Positions 40,463 through 50,714 of a stretch of 64,000 bases of DNA are shown one piece after another. The notes below the pieces were generated by a model that was not told the DNA's origin, did not search any database, and saw nothing but the letters and a program-made list of their open reading frames with translations. The first letter of the stretch is position 1, and every line of letters begins with the position of its first letter. Origin of the DNA: Asparagopsis taxiformis (Eukaryota > Rhodophyta > Florideophyceae > Bonnemaisoniales > Bonnemaisoniaceae); NCBI GenBank assembly GCA_030407315.1, contig JALQPE010001893.1, positions 43,283 through 107,282 on the forward strand, in the 5' to 3' direction. The translations under genes and the position numbers were made by a program.

Positions 40463-43400
40463 GGCATAGAGAATGGCATTGTGCCGTTGAACATTAAAAA
40501 CTGCAACGGTTGTGTAAGAGGACTATTCCACTTGGTCAACGGATCACTTAAATTGCACTTGCCAGGAACCCAAAACATTTTGTTCACATTTTGGGTTTCA
40601 AATTCGTATCTTATAACGGCGACATCTGCACGAATGCTTTTGTCAGAAGCACTGTGGCATGTTGATAGCGTATCATAAAGGTCTTTCGAAACCACACAGA
40701 CGATTAGATCTATGTGCATCTGTAGAAATGTTTCGTACGCCTTAACAAGAATTTTTCCTTCATCAATCCCAATACCTGCTGCAAGAGTCTCTGCAGATCC
40801 AGTGGAGCGCACGGGGCGCCTTGACTTGACTGACGACCAGTGTATAATATGGATAATGCTGTGTTGCTGTAGATTTCCAAAGAGGAGTCCAACAATGAAT
40901 CCTAACTGTCCACTCACTGAAGGAACACTGGCATCTGTAAATAACAGTACAGATAGCTTGAGAGTAGAACCAACAGACGGACGCTTGTATGTTATTGTAC
41001 AAACAAGCCTTTTGAGAGTGCGAAGCATATTATTTTGCGAGACAAGATCGTGTATTGTGAGATTTGTGCCTTTTTGTTGCATGTAGCTTGACGCAAATGC
41101 ACAGAATGGGCTTGAGGTTACGCCCAACCAACCAATAGATCCATTGAGTGAACGAAATACTGTAAGCTCGATTGAGTTCAGTGCTGCAGTACTTTGCTTA
41201 CGTCTCAAACGATCGATCAGATGATTATCGATTTCTTTGAGCTTGACATCACCTGATAGGCTAATGATGTGATCTTCATCGTGGTGTAGGTCGAGGCCGA
41301 AGAACTTAAAAGAACCAGGACTGTACACAATGGTACCAAGTTCGTACCGTTTCTTGGTCTTCTCCACCATAGACTGGAGGTTGCATCTTTCGCCAGTGAA
41401 TAAGATGTCATCAACAACTTTGATGGCAAGCATTTCTAGCCTCTTGTTTGCTGTGAAATAAAACAGTTGTGGAACATATGCAAGTTGTTTAAAACTAATC
41501 TGAGACAGAAATTGGTCACTGTGTTCTTGCCACTTGGCATTAGCGTTTGCCAATCCGTATGAAGCTGCTAGAAGTAGCCAATAGAAAGTTCGCTGGCGAC
41601 ATTCTTTTGGAGGAACAACATATACATCTCTTTCTGCAGCACCAGTCTGCAAGAATGCTGATTTAACGTCAACTTTGGCCAAGCTCCACCGGAAAATGGT
41701 GCAAATTGATAGAAGGATCCGAAGTCCTAGTGGAGGGCACGTGGCAGAGTCTGTCCTCAACAGATGTTTGTCTTTGTCTCTATTACCATGTGGGGCAATC
41801 CGAGCTTTGACTATCCGAGATCCATCGTCAAGTGTCTTCACTTTGTATAGGACATGGCTGGAAATAATGTTAGAGTTTTGTGGAATCTTGGAAACGTGTA
41901 CCTCTTGCACAGTTTTCATGAAAGAGGACTGCTCTCTTTCGTAAGCATTTTGGGTGACAAATGAGGGCAGATCTTGGGCTTCGGTGAGTAAAAACTCTTT
42001 GGTCTTGAATTGGTCATGGTATTGATCAGTAGCATCCTTTTCATGGCTCGTTAGCTCTTTTCCGGGTACAACTTGTATCTCATTGGCTGATAGTCCACTC
42101 GTCTCTCCAATAGAATCATCGTGTTTCCATATTTCTTTTGTCATATCCAATGTTTCAGATTGGCCATCATCATAAAGTATTTGGTGCTTTCCACTGCGAG
42201 AGAAGTATCGGGAAACAGTTCCAGAGTAGTACTGTTTGTCATCGGGCCAATATACTGACAGCTTGTGTCCAACGGCAATTGATTTTCCGTGTATTTCTGA
42301 GTTGGTGTTTTCTATTGGTTCGACTTGAGTGTTTGGTTGTCCTTCGCTCAAATCAAAGTTGGCATCATGTTTGCTTTTGAATGGATATTTTCCAGTATCA
42401 TTTGTCACAGTTTCAATCTCATTGTCTATCTCATCCTCGAGATCGTCCATAAGATCTTGTATGGCAACAGCCAATGTATTATCGGATAAGGATGGCCTTA
42501 TATCCTCAATTGCTGCTTTGATTGTTCTTCCATTTCTGCCTGGTAGTACCACAGTACGAGTGTTGTGATCGTAACTAAGCACTGTTTTGGGACTTGACCA
42601 TTTGCCCCTCTTCTCATTGCTGTGTTTGACATACACTTCAACCATATCACCAGCATGCACAGGTGTTTCCATTATGGATTTAGACTTCAATATTAACGTT
42701 AATTTTCGTTTCGCCTGCAATTTTTGCTGCGCTTCGACTAGTTCTTTCGGGATCGAGATGGCCATCGCTCCTGGGGTCACAGGTACAGTATAACCTTTGG
42801 CTAGCTCTTGAGCACTGAGTAGATTATTGCCATATAAGGAGTTTGAAATGCGAAATGTTTGTTGAACGAGCAGTGCGGTGTGGAAATTAGGGTTGTCGGA
42901 CTTGAGACGCAAGAATATGTCTCTTAGAACACGGTGTTTCGACTCGATAGTGTTCTTATTGTGCCGACGTGCGGGAAGGAGGACAATTTCAGAGTTCAAA
43001 TTATTCAGGTAATCAGAAAAATGTGCTCCTTTGAATCCGGGGTCACACAATACTTTCTCGGGCGGCCAAAACTGGGATACCCAATGAGCGTCGAAGGCAG
43101 TGACGGCTTGTTCCATAGACGTGTTCGGCACAACACATCCCACAGAATATCGCGAGGCAGAGTCCATGGCGTGGAATACGCACACGTCATCTAAAAACAA
43201 ATGATCAATGCACACAAGTTGATTGAACTGTCGGCACAGAGTACTGATAGAAACCTTCCTTGCTCTTGTAGGATTGCTAGTGTGACGACAACTGTGACAC
43301 GTTTCAATCTTGTGAGATAGGTATTTTTCCGTGTCAGCATTCCAGATTCCATTCCGATCCAGTAATGTCTTGATATCACTGAAGGATGCGTGACCGCACA

Positions 43401-44889
43401 CGTGTCGATGAACTGTGTCGACTATTTTCTTTAGCTTGGGGAAGCTTAGCTCGGCGTTTTGATCCAATGGTAACTGTGCAGTTGCACAGTACATTGACTT
43501 ACGCACTTGCTCCGATAGCTTGATTTCATTCGGTGCAAACATTTCATATGCAATGTATGAGTGCATGTCGTCATCAATGAGTGGTATGAACTCACGTTCT
43601 CCAGAATCAGTGTAAGCCGGTAACTGTAATATATTTTGCTGATCATATAACAAGTTGCACTTGCGAACGATGTTACGGCCAATCACCCATTGTGATGAGC
43701 CATCGATGACAAGGTGTCTGATCACAACAGACCGGCCAGCGTTAGATCGTACTGTAAGGCATACTGAACCAATGATTTTCCGCGGATCGCTGCTGTGCTG
43801 CCCAGATCCATATTGCCAATATGGACGATCGGAAATCGAATCAGGGAGCGGATCAAAGCTCCCATTCCAATTTGGAGCTATCAATGGCTGAATGAGCCTA
43901 AATTCTTCGATCCCAATACCACTGTAAGGAGCGGCATTGTCCACAAGCGGGCCAACGTATCCTAACGGAAATTGGTTATCTTCTGTGGCGAGCCTAGCCA
44001 TGTTGAATGTTAGGGAGGAGCGCTTAGTGTTGCGCTGGGGAGATGATCTGCTTGTTTGTGCTGCAGTTTCTTTCTCTGTGGTAATTTCTTGCTCTTTCGA
44101 GTGATCACTCGCCCAGTGTCCCATTTTCTTGCATTTGCGGCATCTGCTTCTCGATTTTAGATCAGCAAGCTCACGAGGACTGAGCTTTTTCTTCTGTCTG
44201 GGCATACTAGTAGCATGAGCATGCATCGCCATATCGGACACTTGACCTTTTGGCTTGTCACATTGTCTGATCACAGACGCAATGGACTCATAGGAAAGGG
44301 CTTGGAGGAAGTCGTCAGTGGTGCTTGCTGGCGTGAGCTTTGCATCTCTCCGAGCGGAGGAGGCAAGTACTGAGATGCGCTGGTTGCTGTCTACTGCAGA
44401 ATTAGCAAGCAGCATGAAGGCTACAAGCGATTCCGGTAGCTTAGTAGTAGTAGCATTTGAATTAAATTTGCTGGTTTTGGCTTCAAACCTGCGCTCAAAG
44501 TTCAGAAACGACTCGCTTGTACCTCTTTTGGTATTGAGCAGCTCGAGGAAGTCATTATATACTTCACTGACTACAGCAAGTGCATCCCGTTTGTGAATTT
44601 CATTCACGATAGCATCAGGTCCGTCGTCACTTTCTATGATGTCGGAACTTATTTTCATGCATAGGTCTCTAGCACGGCCAAAAAGCTGAGATTGGAGCAT
44701 GATTCCTTGTAGCGACGGTAGTATTTTTGCAGCATGTCCGTCTGGAAGCTTGTTGTGGAACGTCCTCCACATTCTGACAGCTCTAGCATAATCTTCTTGG
44801 TTTCCTTTTCCATCAGTCCAGGGTACACACCTAGCATCCCATGAAAAACGCGGACGCGAGGGCAGATCAGCAGTATCTGGGCCCATAAC

Positions 44890-45322
44890 TATGAAAAGGT
44901 GGATGCTGAAACAGTCCTTGAATCCTTTTGCTACGTTAAACGTGCAGCAACAAGGATTTTCAGGTGTGCAATGTGGCGTGCAACCGGTAGTAGCAGAAGA
45001 TTGATCGATAAGTGATGCAGTGGCAGTCTGTGTTCTGTTGCATGCCACACACATGGTTTACTAGAGGGGGGTTTATATGCTATTGTGCGTGGGTAGCTAA
45101 ATGCACAATAGCAAATGCTGTATCATGGGATATCCTAGGTAGTGTTACCCAAGATTAATCTAATGTATCAATAAGAGGTATTTGAATTCAAATGCCGTGG
45201 GTGGTAACTGATCAACGGCATATTAACTGTACGGATAAGAATGATATTTGGATCACTCTGTGAATGTAGCAGTCTTGATAATTGTCTTTGATTCATTGGT
45301 CGATCCAACTGAACAATTCATA
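44890..45322 (-). repeat. Copia-II 5' LTR (intact)
   Basis: 433 bp with TATGAA/TTCATA termini. On the minus strand it is followed directly by the primer site GTTATGGGCCCAGA (44889-44876), whose ATG is the gag-pol start. It serves as the empty-site reference for the Copia-III, Ngaro-I and Copia-V insertions. Confidence 0.92.
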
Positions 45323-45327
45323 CGAAC

Positions 45328-45980
45328 TTTATGCTTATGAAAGAAATATCTCGATCTCTTTGTGGAGATTCGGCAAGCTTTGCAAGCAGTAGTCGATGCA
45401 ATTAGGGGATATGACGGGAGTTGGCAATCCAATAGCCACGAAGGCCGGGGTTCTCTTGGTTCTCTTCCGCTTCGGCTCTGCTTCTGCCTCCCTCCCCTCG
45501 CACGACCGAGTCGCACTATTTATACTATTTCTACCTGGCTATCTATTGTGCCACGGTTCGGTAGCAATGTCTTTCTATGCTCCATACGTTGCCATCATGG
45601 CGGCACATGGATGGTTGCTTCCATAATGTGCCTGCATCTTGCAGACAGAGATCTGAGCTGTGTCCACGTCATTGGTAGAAACACATTCTCATATATAAAA
45701 GTACCGAGATATGATCTCGTTTCTCTTTGTGCCACAGACATTGGACAGTTACATAAACTGCCATACGTAATGTACTACGTCATCGGGTGTATCTCTGTGT
45801 GTCCACGTGTGTTTGCACGTGGCACATTACAGCAGATGTGGGCTAACCATCTGGGTATAGCTGCACAAATTACCACAGTGGTAATGTTGTTTTAACAGTT
45901 TTATGATATTGATGATCACGAGTTACACTAAAAAGGATATTGTGCCTGCGCAGACACTAGAGGTGGCATGTCACCTTTCT
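45328..45980. other. Interval right of the nest, no supported gene
   Basis: This is the original neighbour of 6373 before Copia-II inserted. A 177-codon ORF (45362-45895, plus) and a shorter minus ORF overlap it, but neither has a recognisable domain. Two TATA-like stretches (near 45520 and 45690) suggest a promoter could be present. Confidence 0.4.
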
Positions 45981-46101
45981 ATATGGATATCCCAACGGAG
46001 CGGAGCCGATGGACCAGGGAGGAGATGAGGGATATGAATATCCCAACACACCCCCGCTCCCTGGACAAGCGGTGAAGCGGTAGGTGTTGGGATATCCATA
46101 T
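45981..46101. repeat. 121-bp element with perfect 16-bp terminal inverted repeats
   Basis: ATATGGATATCCCAAC (45981-45996) and its exact reverse complement (46086-46101). A further partial copy of the end (ATATCCCAAC) lies inside near 46038. No coding capacity and no clear target duplication. Confidence 0.6.
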
Positions 46102-46270
46102 TTAACATCCTTACCACTACCGTTCTCGGCCCAGAACACCACTTAACAATTTGAGACGAAGTAATTAAAGAACGCAGTTTTACTGCAAGGTTTGCGGGAA
46201 ATTCACCTGGTCAAACGTGGGGGGTAGGAGTGCTGTAGTCCTTCAGGTATAACCCTGCCTGCGCATGTAG
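46102..46270 (-). mobile_element. Diverged Ngaro-type B end
   Basis: The plus-strand sequence from TTAACATCC matches the reverse complement of the Ngaro-I B repeat, including GAACGCAGTTTTACTGCA and GTAGTCCTTCAGGT. It is also close to 4258-4390. No A end was found beside it, so it is a truncated remnant. Confidence 0.6.
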
Positions 46271-46423
46271 CAAATGGCCCCCCAGAAGTGCCCAGGGTTA
46301 CGTCTGTGTTTTTGGAAGTGGACGCGGACGTCCGGTCTCTCTAGTACGGGTCCTAGTCGGCCCCGAGATTTACTAGAACAAATGAACGTCCACGTCCAAA
46401 AAAAATAAAAAATTTTTGGATGC

Positions 46424-46690
46424 GGACGTCCACTTTCTCTACTACGTTCGGCGGAATACTTGGACCCGACATCCACTTTCTCTAGTACGTTTGGCGGAAT
46501 ACTAGGACCCGACATCCACTTTCTCTAGTACGTTTGGCGGAATACGAGGACCCGACATCCACTTTCTCTAGTACGTTTGGCGGAATACGAGGACCCGACA
46601 TCCACTTTCTCTAGTACGTTTGGCGGAATACGAGGACCCGACATCCACTTTCTCTAGTACATATGGCGGAATACTAGGACCCGGCATCCA
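46424..46690. repeat. 43-bp tandem repeat, about six copies
   Basis: Units contain CACTTTCTCTAGTACGTTTG and GCGGAATACGAGGACCCGAC with few differences; the spacing of the CGTTTGGCGG motif is 43 bp. A minisatellite with no coding role. Confidence 0.85.
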
Positions 46691-47093
46691 GTATACAATA
46701 TATCAGCGAAAACCGGGAGGGAAGAAATTACAGCGGATGGTAAATTCAGGGCCCATATCGGACCGTATTTTATTCTCTCATTTACGAAACTGCTCGTATA
46801 CAATACGTCTCTCTAGAATAGTAGATACATATCTGGTCAGAATAGGAAATAAATACCTGGTTAGAATAGGAAATATGTATCCAGCCAGAATACGAAATAC
46901 GTATCCAGCCAGAATACAAAATACCTGTCAGCATATCGTCGATCACCCATCTCCCTCACTATCGCGTTCTCCCTACCATCCGAACGCCATGCACCACCAT
47001 CCGCACATACTTCAAGAACCCTCACAACCTAGATTACAAAAATACGCTCCTTCCCAATACCATCCCCGCTTTCCTCGACACCACCCCAGCCCA

Positions 47094-48665
47094 TTAAATC
47101 ATCAAGACATCAAACACGAACATGGTCAGCAAAATCTTACACGACTTGAAACCCACTCTTACTTCTATCGTATGCCCCAAAATATACACATACCAGAAAC
47201 ACCTCACAGCTTCATTCCCCATCTTCCTAGATCCCTTCTTCACTCTCCTTGAGTCCTGCCGTTCCTGCTTCACCACTCCTGCATCACATACAAAACATCA
47301 ACCACAACAGTCAGATTCAAAAGCAACGCTTACCACGACAGATATCCTAGAAACTCCCTTACTTACCTCTCATCCATCCTACACACAATACAAACCATGA
47401 TGCAAAAAACTTGCAATGAATAATCAAAGTCAGCAGTCCATATCTTCGCAAAACACATCCTGGCGCTCAATGAAACTTACCTTCTGTCATCGCCATTCCT
47501 GCATCACCTGCACAAAATCGAAATCAACAACAACAGTCGGACTCAAAACCCACATGTCCCTCTCAGCATACTCTCAAAACTTCCGCACTTTCCTTCGCTC
47601 GACACAATACGCACCATGACTGGATAAGCTTCCAATGAATAAATATCGCATCAACTGGAATAGTCAGATTCGAAACAAACACTTCTCTCGATGCATACCC
47701 TCAGAACTCACTTACCCTCGTTTCATTCTACACACAATACAGACCAAAAGTCGAAAATCTCACAAGCAACAAATGAAGTCAACATTCCGCATCTTCACAC
47801 CACCGGACTGCGCGCTAAATGCAACTTACCTTCCGTCATCACCATTCCTGCATCACCTACAAAAAATCGAAATCAACAACAACAGTCGGACTAAAAACCC
47901 ATGCTTCCCTCGCTGCATACCCTCAGAACTTACTTACCCTCGTTGTATCCTGCACACAATAGAAACCATAAGTCCAAAATTGTACAAAAAAATGTAGTCA
48001 GCATTCCATATCTTCGCGCAACTTAACTAGGCGCTCAATGTAACTTACCTTCCGTCATCACCATTCCAGAATCACCTACACAAAATCAACATCAACCACA
48101 GCAGTCAGACTCAAAACCCACATTCCACTCACTGCACCCCTCAAATGCTCGCCTACCTCCCTTCCACCCTTCAGCAAATATGCACCATGACTCACTAAGC
48201 TCCCAATAAATAAATATTGCATAAAAGACGACAGTCAAATTCACAACAAACACTTCCCTCGCTTTATACCCTCAGGACGCACTTAACCTCTTCATCTTGT
48301 TGCATCATACACACAATACAACCATAAGTCACAAATCGTGCAACGAACAAATGTAGTCAGCATTCCATTTCATCGCGAAACCCGTCTTTAAGCTCAATGA
48401 AACTTACCTCACTTCATCACTATTCCTGCACCACCTATACAACATCAAAATGAACCAGAACAGTCAGACTAAAAACCCATGCATCCCTTATTGCACACCC
48501 GCGAGACTCACTTACGTACCTGCCTCCCATCGTTCACAACATGCAAACCATGACTCACGAAGCTTCTAATGAATCAATATCGCATCAACGACAACAGTAC
48601 AACTCAAAACACACGCTTCCCTCGCTGCATACTCTCCAAACTGGCATACTCACCGTCGTTCTATC
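47094..48665 (-). other. Array of alternating micro-exon-like cassettes (possible gene)
   Basis: On the minus strand an 18-nt cassette (GAATGGTGATGACGGAAG type, at plus 47481-47498, 47830-47847, 48408-48425, and 48049-48066 with a damaged acceptor) alternates with a 12-nt cassette (47367-47378, 47716-47727, 47938-47949, 48157-48168, 48654-48665). Each intact one is preceded by an AG acceptor (TGATGCAG or TGTGTAG) and followed by a GT donor (mostly GTAAGT). Gaps between neighbouring cassettes are about 80-105 nt where both are preserved. In one phase all copies are open and would encode repeats like NGDDGRIQRG. A final exon would begin at 47278. Alternatively this is a satellite with fortuitous splice-like motifs. 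Confidence 0.4.
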
Positions 48666-48929
48666 CTCTACACCCAACAAAGGAAACACGGCCAAAGAAC
48701 CTCAGTCAGTGACGGCGGAGAAGTGGAATTCCACAGGTTGACCTGCGGCGTCGACTGGACAGCTTTCAACGTCAGCTTAAGTCCTGCTGTGCATACTCCA
48801 TATCATCGCCGGTATTGAGATTAATAATGGCCCAAGCCATGGTCTCTGAACTCCCGAATGATGAGATCCGGATCGAGAACATCGAAATGGTATAATCATA
48901 TATATCACAATCACTACTGTGTCTGAAAT

Positions 48930-50135
48930 CGGGCTGGGGCAGTACTGTACGGCAGTAAAATTTACTGCCTGAGGCAGTAAAATTTAGTACTGTAAAAATA
49001 TAAATTAATGCCCTACTTGCCGGCAGTACAGTGCACTGCCCGGAGGCAGTGGCCATGTGCTGCCGACGGCAGTAGAAAGTACTGCCTGGATGTATGACGT
49101 GAGGCAGTGGTGGGAGGCAGTGATAGTTGCTGGATTTAGATTGTCTTTCTGGCAGTGATTTGTGCTACATTGGCCTGTAAAATAAAGTAGTATATTGTGC
49201 TGACTTGGGCAGCACGGGGAGGGAGTAAAATATGCTGTCCAGGAATATGGCCCACGGCAGTACTATTTGGTGGCGTGGGATGCACCGTGTGGCAGTAGAA
49301 GCTAGTGTTTCCGGCAGCGTGCTGTGCTGGCTGCGGGCCCGAATGACGGCAGCACATTTTGCTATATTTAGGTAGTGCCCCGATGTACTGTATGATACTG
49401 CCTGCAAGTCATGGCAGAGGCAGAGAAATGTACTGTATTCTATTATTGGACAAAGCAGTAATTTCTGCTGCTGTGTGGTGCTGCTTTTTTTTGTACTTAC
49501 AGGTAGTGACAAGTCTATGTTCTGGCAGTAGAGTAATGCAGTGGAATATGATGACAGCAGACATGCTTCGAGGCTGTGTATTCTACTGCCTGTGGAAGCG
49601 AGTGGGGACAGTAAATTATGATGTCTGACGAAATGTGTGAAAGCAATGAAATGAGGTGCTGATAGTCTCTGGGAAAAGCTGCCTGGTAGTACTGCTTTAT
49701 GATACGAAAAGTGCTACCGTACCGTGCTACTTGCCGTGGTGGAAAGTGCTGCCGTGCTCTACTACTTGCGTATGTGTAAATCACTGCCACGCTGTACTGC
49801 TCCAGGATATGTGAATTGCTGCCCCACAGCACTACAAAAAGTAGTAGATTTTGATGTATTATAGAGCTGTCCAGATCAGCGTAAAGTACTGTCTGATAGT
49901 GTGGTACTCGACAGGGGCATAGGACAGTACCAGTTACTGCCTGTGGCAGTGCAGTGTACTACCTGGAAGTGCTACCTGTGGCAGTACATTTCACTACCTG
50001 GAACTAGTGCTTGAGACAGTACAATTTACTGCCGGGAAGTCTATACTGAACCAGTAAATTGTAGTGCCTGGCGGTACTGACTCGGGCAGAACGGGAAAGT
50101 AGTAGAATATGATGCCTAGGGTAATACTTTCTAGT
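48930..50135. repeat. GGCAGTA / TACTGCC palindromic satellite
   Basis: Dozens of GGCAGTA and TACTGCC motifs at irregular 20-60 bp spacing, many in facing pairs such as TACTGCCTGAGGCAGTA. ORFs here are by-products. The same repeat fills 63620-64000. Confidence 0.75.
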
Positions 50136-50322
50136 GCCTACAATTGATGTTCAGGACGATAGAATGAGGTGGAAATGCCATTCCAGCCGCATGTTCAGGC
50201 ATCTGGCTACGAAATGTCGGGCAGAATGGAGTATCTCTCTCGGTGGTCTTCATAGAAATGTATAGGGATAACCAAGTGTGATCTAAAAGGATGTCAGAAT
50301 TTTTATGTAGCAAGGACAAAGA

Positions 50323-50368
50323 TGCCTGAGGGAATGTTTCAGTTCGAACTGAAACATTCCTTCAGGCA
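50323..50368. repeat. 46-bp near-perfect palindrome
   Basis: Two 23-nt halves around TTCGAA, with a single mismatch. Adjacent ATGATAGATCTATCAT is a second short palindrome. Confidence 0.85.
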
Positions 50369-50645
50369 TGATAGATCTATCATTAGACTAGACTACTCAT
50401 CAAATCGAACTATCGTATCTAAAATCTTACTATCTCTACATCCAGGACTATTGTGCAAGCAAATCGAGTTCCTTGCTGTTTCAAAACTACATGCGATGTT
50501 CAGACAGGATGGAAATAAACACCATTACAGATGATTTGCAACAGGTTAGCAATCGGATATAGAAAAGTATTGTAAAGGATGAGAAGAACATGAGTATGAA
50601 TGGAATGAACAAACTTACCATCATTGAACTATTTTTGCAAGCAAA

Positions 50646-50714
50646 GGTATTGGTTGTAGGTTGGAATGATGAAAGCTTGCAAGCTTTCGTCATTCCACCC
50701 TGCAAGCAATACCT
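50646..50714. repeat. Long hairpin around a 34-bp palindrome
   Basis: The core 50663-50696 (GGAATGATGAAAGCTT and partner) has one mismatch. AGGTATTG (50646-50653) and CAATACCT (50707-50714) extend the stem across an internal loop. Confidence 0.75.

Larger units (their letters stand above)
34863..44886 (-). pseudogene. Copia-II Gag-Pol polyprotein, interrupted by Copia-VII
   Basis: The main part is 44886-40463; the last 13 codons and TAA lie at 34902-34863 beyond Copia-VII. Without the insertion it is a 1,487-residue uninterrupted frame. The start ATG lies inside the primer-binding site. Domains: gag; zinc knuckle CRKCKKMGHWASDH (about 247); a protease-like LVDNAAPYSG (DNA instead of DTG/DSG); integrase with HHCC and D, D, E in CIDHLFLDD, CDPGFKG and IESKHR (about 560, 610, 647); SH3-like C-terminus (about 745-800); a Tudor-like module (about 870-923); RT with VDVKSAFLQ and catalytic VVDD (about 1070, 1153); RNase H with FTDASV, SAETLAA and LSDPLTKW. 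Apart from the Copia-VII insertion no lesion is visible, so it was probably functional until recently. Confidence 0.88.
6379..45322 (-). mobile_element. Copia-II: outer Copia element hosting the whole nest
   Basis: The LTRs begin TATGAA and end TTCATA and are flanked by CGAAC at 6374-6378 and 45323-45327. The element's own sequence is 5,359 bp once insertions are removed. The right (5') LTR is intact at 44890-45322 (433 bp). The left (3') LTR is split into 6379-6519, 11641-11825, 24221-24238 and 34748-34836, which also total 433 bp. The two LTRs differ at three positions that I can see, all in the last 100 bp. The PBS GTTATGGGCCCAG follows the 5' LTR on the minus strand. The pol gene is interrupted by Copia-VII. 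Confidence 0.92.

Noticed and set aside
45362..45895. 177-codon ORF
   Set aside because: No recognisable domain or signal and a competing ORF on the minus strand; TATA-like motifs alone are not enough.
46620..48000. Plus-strand ORFs of 60-210 codons in the repeat region
   Set aside because: They follow tandem repeats, differ between copies and have no domain; the splice-like signals are on the minus strand.
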